A DNA stretch of 13,389 nt from Candidatus Latescibacterota bacterium (GCA_018667995.1 JABIQT010001047.1:1-13389), one strand, 5' to 3'; shown: positions 1-6,319, counted from the stretch's first letter. Numbers and translations: made by a program. Notes: generated by a model from the letters alone, not told the origin.

Positions 1-246
1 CTCGCCGATGACGAGGCCTGGGGTATTACACTTACCGGGCATTTGCAGGCATACGGTGAAGGTATCACGAGTGAACTCGGAACGGTAAGGTTCGATCGTG
101 TGGCCGAAGGTTTCGGTGCTGAGGCCTGCCGTGCCGACGATGCCCAGAGCATCGGGCCTCTGCTCAAGCGGTCTCTGTCAAACACCTCAACACCCACATT
201 GATCCACGTACCGGTGGTCCGGAGTAATCCGGGTGATTGGCGCTGA
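1..246 (+). CDS. C-terminal fragment of a TPP-dependent acetolactate-synthase-like enzyme (5' truncated by the window edge)
   Basis: The frame is open from base 1 to a TGA at 244-246 and gives about 81 residues, so only the end of the gene lies in the window. The first residues read ADDEAWGI, which fits the end of the TPP/Mg-binding motif of this superfamily (usually N-D/N-x-x-W-G). A following VRFDRVAEGFGAE segment and a closing TLIHVPVV strand are typical of the C-terminal pyrimidine/pyrophosphate-type domain of acetolactate synthase, benzoylformate decarboxylase and related carboligases. The GDG half of the motif would lie upstream, outside the window. It differs clearly from the complete TPP enzyme at 4546-6315, so it is not a recent duplicate. 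Superfamily is confident; substrate cannot be told from this fragment. Confidence 0.75.
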   Translation, partial: LADDEAWGITLTGHLQAYGEGITSELGTVRFDRVAEGFGAEACRADDAQSIGPLLKRSLSNTSTPTLIHVPVVRSNPGDWR

Positions 247-254
247 TGTGATTA

Positions 255-282
255 CCAGGTCCGCTTAACGTGTTCGACCTGG
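255..282 (+). other. Stem-loop just downstream of the TPP-enzyme stop codon
   Basis: CCAGGTC at 255-261 is the exact reverse complement of GACCTGG at 276-282, giving a 7-bp stem with a 14-nt loop starting 8 nt after the stop codon. No T-tract follows, so it is not a canonical intrinsic terminator. It could be a 3'-end stabilising hairpin or part of a Rho-dependent end. Confidence 0.4.
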
Positions 283-604
283 AAGATGGAAAGAACTGGC
301 CGGGCCCACGAGTGCCATACTGGCTTCCCAGATACAATGCAGATCTCATGGTCTTGTGGTCGACTTCGATCCGCAAGCATCTGACGTCTCACCATTAAGA
401 TACGTGGATAGCCGTGCCGCCTCGTGCCCCCTGCCCGAGGCTGCAGATTCAATCCAATTATGGTGGATTCTGGATGTCCGTTTACGACTAACCGCGCTCT
501 TCGAAAGAGTGGATCACGGCCGATTCGTAACTGTCAGAATACTTCCATAGAACCTTGGATACTATCGTCAATAGATCACCCACTTAGAGTAGGAACCTGT
601 TGGC

Positions 605-610
605 TATAAT
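605..610 (+). promoter_or_regulatory. Candidate -10 element (TATAAT) upstream of the oxygenase gene
   Basis: The hexamer TATAAT matches the sigma70 -10 consensus exactly and is preceded by TG two bases upstream. No good -35 lies 16-18 bp upstream (about 582-587 reads ACTTAG). Transcription would start near 617 and leave an untranslated leader of about 140 nt before the ATG at 759. It also makes translation from the far-upstream in-frame TTG at 600 unlikely. Confidence 0.4.
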
Positions 611-611
611 A

Positions 612-640
612 GGTGCTCTGCCTGGGCACCAGCGATTTTT
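612..640 (+). other. Hairpin followed by a short T-run (weak terminator or leader structure)
   Basis: GGTGCTC at 612-618 can pair with GGGCACC at 624-630 (one G-U pair), giving a 7-bp stem with a 5-nt loop. Five T residues follow at 636-640, after a 5-nt spacer. The spacing is looser than in a standard intrinsic terminator. It may partly stop read-through from the upstream TPP gene. If transcription starts near 617, half of the stem would be missing from that RNA. Confidence 0.3.
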
Positions 641-734
641 GCTCGTAAACTGGGCGCAAAATCTCATAGGTGCGGGGATTAGGCATAGACGGCTGGAGCG
701 GGAGATATTGCATGTATCAGATGGAGTTCTACAT

Positions 735-753
735 ACCCGCGGTGATAGCGGGT
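735..753 (+). promoter_or_regulatory. Perfect hairpin abutting the oxygenase start codon
   Basis: ACCCGC at 735-740 and GCGGGT at 748-753 form a perfect 6-bp stem with a 7-nt loop (GGTGATA), ending 5 nt before the ATG at 759. The only Shine-Dalgarno-like bases, GGTGA, sit in the loop. The structure could influence ribosome access. Alternatively, if translation starts further upstream, the segment is simply coding. Confidence 0.35.
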
Positions 754-758
754 CAACC

Positions 759-1394
759 ATGGTGATCTACGAACGCATATCGGGTTTTCTTGACCCCGCT
801 GATGTGGAGAGATTCTGTGGCTTGATACAGGACCAGTCTGATCTGTTCACGGAAACTAAGGGCAAAGCGGGGCTGGGACCGAAGTATCGTGTCATCAATG
901 GAAACCAGATCCGCGAGCGACTACTCCCTATTGCAGAGCTGGGTGAGAATCGCGTAATGCCAGAGGCAGAGCGGTTGTTTGAACAACGCCTGCAATTTCT
1001 CAGAAGCCCCCGGCGATCCATGAGAATTCAGCGATATGCCCAGAAGACCCATGAATTCCGGTGGCACAGGGATGCCCATGATTATGTGGCTCTCGTGACA
1101 CTCCGAAATACCAATCGGGGCGAGACCCAGGTGATTTCCCCGGCGTTGAGCCGATTTCTCAAATACCTGTTGTATCCGTTCTACGCGGTGCCACAGGTGT
1201 TCTCCATATTTCCCTACGAGAGCATTGTATCAGAACCGGGCGATCTTCTTCTCATGCGGGGTTCCGCAGTGTTACATCGCGGTATAACCATGATGGAAGA
1301 CGGCGAGCGTACGCTGATGGTATATACCTTCGATGCTCACGGTAAGAAACCAAGTGTCTTTCGGGATCGAATTGCCCGATTCCTCAACTACTAA
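759..1394 (+). CDS. 2-oxoglutarate/Fe(II)-dependent oxygenase-like protein
   Basis: The 211-residue product has the double-stranded beta-helix iron-binding pattern of non-haem 2OG dioxygenases: H103-R-D105 in a RWHRDAHDY context, a distal H173 in AVLHRG, and R184 in GERTLMVY, placed to hold the 2OG carboxylate. A GDLLLMRG strand precedes the distal His, as is usual. Such enzymes hydroxylate or desaturate small molecules, or act on proteins or nucleic acids. The substrate is not predictable, and AlkB-type repair is unlikely because the AlkB C-terminal RxNxTxR motif is absent. I chose ATG 759 because the helix MVIYERISGF looks like a natural N-terminus; an in-frame TTG at 708 has only a very close GGAG. 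No signal peptide, so cytoplasmic. It stands alone on this strand, convergent with the methyltransferase operon. Confidence 0.72.
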   Translation: MVIYERISGFLDPADVERFCGLIQDQSDLFTETKGKAGLGPKYRVINGNQIRERLLPIAELGENRVMPEAERLFEQRLQFLRSPRRSMRIQRYAQKTHEFRWHRDAHDYVALVTLRNTNRGETQVISPALSRFLKYLLYPFYAVPQVFSIFPYESIVSEPGDLLLMRGSAVLHRGITMMEDGERTLMVYTFDAHGKKPSVFRDRIARFLNY

Positions 1395-1420
1395 TGAAAA
1401 GGCATGCGTAAGGAGGACTA

Positions 1421-1522
1421 TTGCCTCGTCTGGAAATAGCTCTACTTCCCCTCCAAAGCCCCGCACGCTTGGGCAGTCGGTACGGTAACCTGGCATTGCT
1501 CGGGCGAGTGCCAAGAATTTAA
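1421..1522 (+). CDS. Possible 33-residue small ORF or gene remnant with a strong ribosome-binding site
   Basis: A TTG at 1421 is preceded by AAGGAGG at 1410-1416, with 4 nt between, one of the best Shine-Dalgarno matches in the window. It opens a 33-codon frame ending in TAA at 1520-1522. The peptide begins MPRLEIALLPLQSP and matches nothing I recognise. It lies 26 nt after the oxygenase stop, as a next operon gene would, and runs up to the 3' end of the convergent methyltransferase. It may be a real micropeptide, or the 5' stump of a gene lost when the convergent operon arrived. The TTG start and short length keep confidence low. Confidence 0.25.
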   Translation: MPRLEIALLPLQSPARLGSRYGNLALLGRVPRI

Positions 1523-1531
1523 CAGATAAGC

Positions 1532-2404
1532 TCATGAATCATTTGGCTCGCCAAATTCGGATACAGCCGGTTTCTCCGCCGAGTATGCTATGAGGTAGCC
1601 CAGGTATCCCGGCCACCGGTAACGGTTCTCTAACCAATCGAACGGCACTACAAGGGGCTTGAGCCACCGATGAATTCCTAGTCCACGCCGATAGAGGAAG
1701 ATCTCAGCCATTCTGATAATGCCCGGCAGCATCAAGATGCCGCTACGCTGAATCGGCGAAAGCCCACTCGATTCCAATAGCGACCGTAATTCCCTCGATC
1801 CAAACGACTTTTCTGGACTATACGGGTACTTTCCGAACCAATCAAGGATTCCCACTATGATCGGTCTCAGGAATATGTCCCACTTGAACGGAACTCCAAC
1901 GATAGTAAGTCCCCCTGGCTTCAAGACACGGCACACCTCGCGGATGGCTGTGTCATAGTCGTCCATATGTTCAATGGTACCCATGGTGTAGACTACATCG
2001 AAGGAGTCCGAAGGAAAGGGAAGATGTCGAATATCCGATTGGGCAAGATGGAGGCAATCGTCGCCGTCTATGTCATTCTTACGGGCACGCTTGGTGGTAA
2101 CAGTACTCACGTCCACACCGAAGGCGGTGGCCCCTTGTTCCGAGATCCACTGAAGGAGTCGTGTATTGACCGCTTCATTCCATAGGTCCAGCTTGAGGAC
2201 CTTCTTGCCCAGGAGTGGTCCGATCAGTCGAGAAATGAGCGTGATCTCGCAGCGGCGATAGTACCGTGTCGAGTAGACTTCGTAGAGATCAGGCATGGCG
2301 CGCGCGATGCCGTCCCAGTGCAGCCTTTGCTCACGAAGCTGGCTGGTGTCCGGTCCTTGTTGCCGAAGCGAAGTATCTATGGCAGGGGGGCGATGGTCAG
2401 ACAT
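1532..2404 (-). CDS. Class I SAM-dependent methyltransferase (UbiE/Methyltransf_11-like) with a degenerate motif I
   Basis: This 290-residue protein has the Rossmann order of class I methyltransferases. The motif I region reads LKLDLWNEA (about residues 70-78), motif II is FGVDVS (95-100), the motif around 123-138 contains LPFPSDSFDVV, and post-motif EHMDDY is followed by REVCRVLKPGG. Motif I lacks the usual glycine-rich DxGxG loop, a variant that occurs in a recognisable methyltransferase subset. About 110 C-terminal residues rich in aromatic and hydrophobic residues may form a substrate or membrane-contact cap. It probably methylates a small molecule on O, N or C. The ATG at 2404 lies inside the end of the upstream decarboxylase gene (8-nt overlap ATGTCTGA), implying translational coupling. 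A TTG at 2428 preceded closely by GGAGGA is an alternative start. It is the last gene of the operon. Confidence 0.8.
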   Translation of the reverse strand: MSDHRPPAIDTSLRQQGPDTSQLREQRLHWDGIARAMPDLYEVYSTRYYRRCEITLISRLIGPLLGKKVLKLDLWNEAVNTRLLQWISEQGATAFGVDVSTVTTKRARKNDIDGDDCLHLAQSDIRHLPFPSDSFDVVYTMGTIEHMDDYDTAIREVCRVLKPGGLTIVGVPFKWDIFLRPIIVGILDWFGKYPYSPEKSFGSRELRSLLESSGLSPIQRSGILMLPGIIRMAEIFLYRRGLGIHRWLKPLVVPFDWLENRYRWPGYLGYLIAYSAEKPAVSEFGEPNDS

Positions 2405-3716
2405 GAGTCTTATCCATCGGACCGGCAAGGTCCTCCACTGTCTCTGGCCGCCGGATCTCTTTTATCTCGTTGGCTGTGGTTATCATGTGCACCGCGGGTG
2501 CGAGGCCGGCGTACCGAGATGACCTTGCTATGGTGTATGCGCCTGCGTCGCCAATGGCCAGAACGTCGCCCTCTCTAACTTCGGGCAGGCGCCTTCTCAA
2601 GTCGATAATGTCTCGCGTGTTCAGAGTCCTGCCAGATAGATGGTAGAAGCGATCCTGTGCGCCTTGGTGATGGACCGCTGGCATGATGGTGCGCCGAAAC
2701 AGCAGCGGGGACTCACCCAGGTCATTTCGGCTTGCATCCAGAAAAAGCCAGGCTCCTTTTGCTCGACAGACTCGCGTGATTAGAACGGTGGCATTTCCGA
2801 TTAGAGAGCGACCAGCTTCAACGGCCAGAGTGGGGGCCGGATCAAACCCCTGCTTGTGAACAACCTCATGAAATACCGACTTTAGCTCTTTCGCAAAAGA
2901 GTCAAGAATTGCCGGACTGAATGAGACCGCATCCGAATCGCGCCAGCGCTTGATCAGATCACGGGGCCGCAGGTGGAGCCGTCTCATGGAGGGGGAAGGT
3001 ACGCCGCCACCCACGTTGATTTCGTGTACGTGGATATTGTGCTCGTGCCGCAGCCTGGTCGCCATAGAAACAACCTGGCTAATCGGTTTCCTGTAGTTCT
3101 CCGGGCTGATTCTCTGTGTGCCAAGGTAGAAATTGATACCCCGAAGTGATAATCGGCTAGATCCGTTACAGAGTACCCCTGCAGCTACCACTTCGGAGGC
3201 GCTGAATCCCAATCGGCCCGAGAGGAACCCCAGTGGCGTCAATGGGCTGCCCGGAGATTCAAATTGTACCCGCAGAGACACCTGAAAATGAGTACCCCGC
3301 AGGCCGGCGATCTCTTCAAGTAATATCAAATCTTCCATACGGAAGGCGTGCACATGTTTGACTCCAGCGTCTAGCACATCGTGGAGTTCGCGCTCCCTCA
3401 ATAGAGGACTCTGATAGGACATCCTCTCGGGTGTAATCCCCGACATGCTGGCGAGTTGAATCTCGCTCGGACATGAAGCCATGGCGTGAGAGCCAAGCCC
3501 TGCCACGACTTTGAGGACACCAAGCTCATTATTTGTTTTAATGCAGTATCGAACGATAGAGGAACCATCGTCTGAGCCAAGGGCATGACTCAGGGTCGTA
3601 TAGTTATCGATGAACCGTTGTTCATCAATCAAGAAGAATGGTGTCAGAATGGATCTGGTCAGGGCACGAGCATCACGCCCAAAAATCTGCAGATTGCCTT
3701 CTTTGTACTCAAACAC
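2397..3716 (-). CDS. Fold-type III PLP-dependent decarboxylase-like protein (Orn/DAP/Arg decarboxylase family 2) with atypical active site
   Basis: Numbered from the GTG at 3716 (439 residues), the N-terminal alanine-racemase-like barrel carries the Schiff-base lysine K60 in RYCIKTNN, a SCPSEIQLA segment, phosphate-binding GGG at 236-238, and EAGR at 300-303 (family EPGR; the Glu meets the pyridine nitrogen). The C-terminal beta domain ends with GDVLAIGDAGAYT. Two expected catalytic or substrate features differ: the family GPxCxxxD segment reads SGRTLNTRD (361-369), so the Cys is Leu, and the diaminopimelate-decarboxylase-like NDLxRPxLY region reads NDLGESPLLF. It is therefore probably not LysA; substrate and even reaction are uncertain. 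The GTG overlaps the glycosylase stop by 8 nt (GTGTTTGA) and has GAGG six nt upstream. An ATG at 3752 is the alternative start. It is the middle gene of the operon. Confidence 0.8.
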   Translation of the reverse strand: MFEYKEGNLQIFGRDARALTRSILTPFFLIDEQRFIDNYTTLSHALGSDDGSSIVRYCIKTNNELGVLKVVAGLGSHAMASCPSEIQLASMSGITPERMSYQSPLLRERELHDVLDAGVKHVHAFRMEDLILLEEIAGLRGTHFQVSLRVQFESPGSPLTPLGFLSGRLGFSASEVVAAGVLCNGSSRLSLRGINFYLGTQRISPENYRKPISQVVSMATRLRHEHNIHVHEINVGGGVPSPSMRRLHLRPRDLIKRWRDSDAVSFSPAILDSFAKELKSVFHEVVHKQGFDPAPTLAVEAGRSLIGNATVLITRVCRAKGAWLFLDASRNDLGESPLLFRRTIMPAVHHQGAQDRFYHLSGRTLNTRDIIDLRRRLPEVREGDVLAIGDAGAYTIARSSRYAGLAPAVHMITTANEIKEIRRPETVEDLAGPMDKTHV

Positions 3717-4362
3717 TGCTGACCTCGATATCCGGGGCCGGACTGCCCCCATCCAGATACTGAAACCAATACAGACGAGCTGCGACGGATCGCCACGGTC
3801 GGTATTCCTCGCCGATGGCGGTTAGGAGATTCTGGTCCGGTGTCGTATCAAGCCCATTGACCTTCTGAACGGCAACGGCCAGAGCCCGATCGCCCTGAGG
3901 CCAGACATCGGGGTGTCGCAGGGCCATCATTAGGTAAATCGTCGCGGTCCAATCGCCGATCCCACTGATAGCTGTCAGTCTATGACGCACTGCTTCATTC
4001 TCCAGTCCAGGGAGTTCTTCGAGAACCAGTTGATCGGTCGCAAGAGCCTGAGCCAGGTTTTTGGTGTACCGTATCTTCTGCCGACTCAGACCGATTTCAC
4101 GAAGTGTTTCGTCGGAGAACGCTAGGTAGGTTTCAGGTGTGAATGACGTGATGCGATCCTTGAGCCGGCGATATATGGCACGTGCCGAAGCCAGTGAAAC
4201 CTGCTGCTCCAAGATGATGTATACAAGCGTCTCAAACCCCTGTGCTCTCTGCCAGAGGGGAGGAATGCCATAGGTCGCTACAATACCTGCTATCTCCCCA
4301 TGTCGGCGCTCGAGTTCGCGGGCGGCGGATATCATGGTCTCGTCGGTGAGAGGCAACGGCAT
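3709..4362 (-). CDS. AlkA-like DNA-3-methyladenine glycosylase (HhH-GPD superfamily)
   Basis: The 217-residue product excises alkylated bases in base-excision repair if it behaves like its family. Visible landmarks are LEQQVSLASA near residue 51, the helix-hairpin-helix SGIGDWTA at 133-140, the catalytic Asp D158 in WPQGDRALA, and a C-terminal RPWRSVAARLYW block. It lacks the extra N-terminal beta domain of E. coli AlkA, like the short glycosylases of many bacteria. ATG 4362 is chosen because an upstream TTG at 4434 coincides with the -35 hexamer of a near-consensus promoter, so it cannot be in the transcript. No strong Shine-Dalgarno precedes 4362. First gene of a three-gene operon with the PLP enzyme and methyltransferase, which is unusual company for a repair enzyme. 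Family assignment is strong; the exact lesion spectrum is not. Confidence 0.87.
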   Translation of the reverse strand: MPLPLTDETMISAARELERRHGEIAGIVATYGIPPLWQRAQGFETLVYIILEQQVSLASARAIYRRLKDRITSFTPETYLAFSDETLREIGLSRQKIRYTKNLAQALATDQLVLEELPGLENEAVRHRLTAISGIGDWTATIYLMMALRHPDVWPQGDRALAVAVQKVNGLDTTPDQNLLTAIGEEYRPWRSVAARLYWFQYLDGGSPAPDIEVSSV

Positions 4363-4405
4363 GTGGGGGCCTACGGTGGATTTGTATGGTTGGTTGAGTG
4401 GTTGG

Positions 4406-4434
4406 AGTATAGACGGCCAAGCCCCTTGTGTCAA
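4406..4434 (-). promoter_or_regulatory. Sigma70 promoter of the glycosylase-decarboxylase-methyltransferase operon
   Basis: Read on the minus strand, TTGACA (4434-4429) is followed by a 17-bp spacer and TATACT (4411-4406). That is an exact -35, the optimal spacing, and five of six bases of the -10. Transcription should start near 4399, about 37 nt upstream of the ATG at 4362. Confidence 0.75.
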
Positions 4435-4467
4435 GGTGATTGGCGCCTATGGGAGGGCCGAATTCGG

Positions 4468-4496
4468 TTGACAGGATCGTTCTTGGAACCTATTAC
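4468..4496 (+). promoter_or_regulatory. Sigma70 promoter of the complete TPP-enzyme gene
   Basis: TTGACA at 4468-4473 is followed by a 17-bp spacer and TATTAC at 4491-4496 (four of six -10 bases). Start near 4503 would leave a leader of about 43 nt before the ATG at 4546. Its -35 faces that of the divergent operon promoter with 33 bp between the two hexamers, leaving room for a shared regulator. Confidence 0.6.
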
Positions 4497-4545
4497 TGAT
4501 ACGGACCTATCCGAAGTTAGAATCCCTCTAAATGACGGAGCAATT

Positions 4546-6315
4546 ATGGCTCGATTACGCGGCGCCCAAGCGCTGGTCCAAGCGCTCGAAGCGCACGATG
4601 TCGAATATGTATTTGGCCTTCCGGGACACGGGAATATGAATATTCTCGATGCGCTCTACGATTCAACACAGGTACAGTTCAAACTGGTCAGACATGAGCA
4701 GGCTGCCGCCCACATAGCGGACGGCTATGCCCGGGTCAGCGGAAAGGTCGGTGTCTGCTGTTCATCTGTCGGTCCCGGTGCCACGAATATGTTGATGGGG
4801 CTGGCAACCGCACACTTCACGTCGACTCCGGTTTTGGCAATCAGCGGGGGCATCATTGCCGGGCAGGCTGGCCGGGGACAGTTGCAGGAGACATCGCGCG
4901 CGGAAACCCCAACGGACCAGTGTTTCACGCAGGCATTGCAGCCCTTCACTAAGAAGGTGTGGGACGTACAGCAACCTGCTCGCACAGGTGAAATTGTCCG
5001 GAAGGCGTTCGCCATTGCACAGGCTGACCGTCCCGGAGCGGTAGCCATTGAATATCCCTGGGATCTGCAGGCGGCCTATTTTGATGATATTGAAATTCAG
5101 AAGCCGCAGGCCTATGACTATGGCAGGCATGTTCGAGCCGACCTGGACTCCTTGAAGCGTGCGGCCGAGCTATTGGTTGGCGCTAAGTGTCCCGTAATTG
5201 TGGCCGGAAACGGCGCCATGATCGGCGGGGCGGAGCAGGAAATAGTGGCACTGGCCGAGCTGCTTGGAGCGCCTGTGGCCACCTCCTTCGTTGCCAAGGG
5301 GCTGATAGCGGAAGATCATCCGTTGTCTGTTGGGATGGTCGGTTGGTTAGGCCATCCGGTTGCTCACGAGTTCATCAGAGAACATGCTGACTTAGTCTTG
5401 GCCGTCGGATATCGATTCTCAGACGAAGGGACTAGCTGGTGGACTGAGGGCCGCCCATTCGTCAAGGAGAACCGTTTTATTCAGCTTGATATTCAGCAGC
5501 AGGAGCTGGCCAAAAACTATCCGGTCGAGGTCGGTCTGCTCGGTGATGCCAAGGCGACCCTGGTTGATCTGATCGCTCTGATACGTGAAAAGGGGGGACG
5601 ATCAGGTGCTGAACAAGCCATAGGATGGATTAGCGATTCAACTTCCAGTTTTCAGTTACCCCTGCCCGACTCCGAGAAGACACCCATGGAGTCAATGGTA
5701 GTAGCCGATAGGCTCAGAGCTCTACTACCTCGCAATTCCATACTGTCGGTTGACACAGGTACACATGCACATTATTTTTCCGCATTCTATCCGGTTTACG
5801 GTCCACGTAGATTTCTAAATCCGGGTGGATGGACGCCGATGGGATGGGGACCCGCTGCAATCATGGGTGCCAAACTAGCAGAGCCGGACACAGTCTGTGC
5901 TTGTATCACCGGCGATGGTGGCTTTCTCATGGTCTGTCAAGAGATCGTCACCGCAGTTGAGTGGCAGATTCCGGTGATTTGGTTCGTCTTCAACGATATG
6001 ACGTTGCGGGCTATCAGAGATGGCCAGCAGGCCGCTTATGACGGGCGGGTCATCGGGACTGAGTTCACCCAGCCTACAGACTTCGCCGCACTGGCCCGAT
6101 CCATGGGAGCCGAAGGCATCACGGTTACCGAGTGCAACCAACTTGATGACGCGGTGAACAGAGCAATTGCCCTTAACAGGCCGTGCGTGGTCGATTTGCA
6201 CGTTGACCGGGACGGACAGTATCCCCCGGTAGCCGGCATCTGGCATGAACCGCATAGAAGTTCCGATGCCAGCATGCCGAGGGGAAGCGAGGTCCGGTGG
6301 ACGAAAGCCAGGTGA
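4546..6315 (+). CDS. Thiamine-diphosphate-dependent enzyme, acetolactate-synthase-like large subunit
   Basis: The 589-residue protein has all three domains of the acetolactate synthase/benzoylformate decarboxylase superfamily. The N-terminal domain holds the catalytic Glu E51 in VRHEQAAAHIADGYARV and a GPGATN turn. A central domain (about 200-345) follows. The C-terminal domain carries the TPP/Mg motif GDGG at 456-459 with N483-D484 26 residues later. The FAD-contact segment of true ALS (GARFDDR) reads VGYRFSDEG here and RPGxVxxxxPxD reads RPGAVAIEYPWD. It may be a carboligase or a 2-oxoacid decarboxylase rather than AHAS; no small subunit is nearby. ATG 4546 has CGGAG five nt upstream and matches the family N-terminus; the frame upstream is open but noncoding. 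It converges on the kinase gene with only 4 bp between stop codons. Confidence 0.85.
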   Translation: MARLRGAQALVQALEAHDVEYVFGLPGHGNMNILDALYDSTQVQFKLVRHEQAAAHIADGYARVSGKVGVCCSSVGPGATNMLMGLATAHFTSTPVLAISGGIIAGQAGRGQLQETSRAETPTDQCFTQALQPFTKKVWDVQQPARTGEIVRKAFAIAQADRPGAVAIEYPWDLQAAYFDDIEIQKPQAYDYGRHVRADLDSLKRAAELLVGAKCPVIVAGNGAMIGGAEQEIVALAELLGAPVATSFVAKGLIAEDHPLSVGMVGWLGHPVAHEFIREHADLVLAVGYRFSDEGTSWWTEGRPFVKENRFIQLDIQQQELAKNYPVEVGLLGDAKATLVDLIALIREKGGRSGAEQAIGWISDSTSSFQLPLPDSEKTPMESMVVADRLRALLPRNSILSVDTGTHAHYFSAFYPVYGPRRFLNPGGWTPMGWGPAAIMGAKLAEPDTVCACITGDGGFLMVCQEIVTAVEWQIPVIWFVFNDMTLRAIRDGQQAAYDGRVIGTEFTQPTDFAALARSMGAEGITVTECNQLDDAVNRAIALNRPCVVDLHVDRDGQYPPVAGIWHEPHRSSDASMPRGSEVRWTKAR

Positions 6316-6319
6316 CGGT

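Larger units (their letters stand above)
247..758. other. About 510 bp without a convincing gene, between the TPP enzyme and the oxygenase
   Basis: Short reading frames on both strands here give low-complexity or unfamiliar peptides with no recognisable domain, and none has a good ribosome-binding site. No tRNA-like TPsiC signature was seen. Supported contents are a stem-loop at 255-282, a perfect TATAAT at 605-610 followed by a second stem-loop at 612-630, and a third hairpin at 735-753 next to the oxygenase start. The middle (about 285-600) holds nothing I can identify; it may be a decayed gene or untranslated DNA. Confidence 0.5.

Noticed and set aside
247-600. Short ORFs of 60-70 codons on both strands
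   Set aside because: They overlap in conflicting frames, lack ribosome-binding sites and show no recognisable domain or hydrophobic pattern.
600-758. N-terminal extension of the oxygenase from a TTG at 600
   Set aside because: It would begin upstream of an exact TATAAT -10 element, and the residues before MVIYERIS show no family-like sequence.
759-1394. AlkB-type alkylation-repair dioxygenase, pairing with the AlkA-like glycosylase
   Set aside because: The HxD...H...R iron and 2OG pattern is general to the superfamily; the AlkB-specific C-terminal RxNxTxR motif and nucleotide-recognition lid are not visible. The gene is on the opposite strand, with its own leader.
4363-4434. Glycosylase start at TTG 4434
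   Set aside because: The TTG is part of the -35 hexamer TTGACA of a promoter with 17-bp spacing, so it is not transcribed in the operon mRNA.
1-6315. The two TPP enzymes as a tandem duplication
   Set aside because: Their C-terminal sequences differ throughout the region that can be compared, so they belong to different subfamilies.
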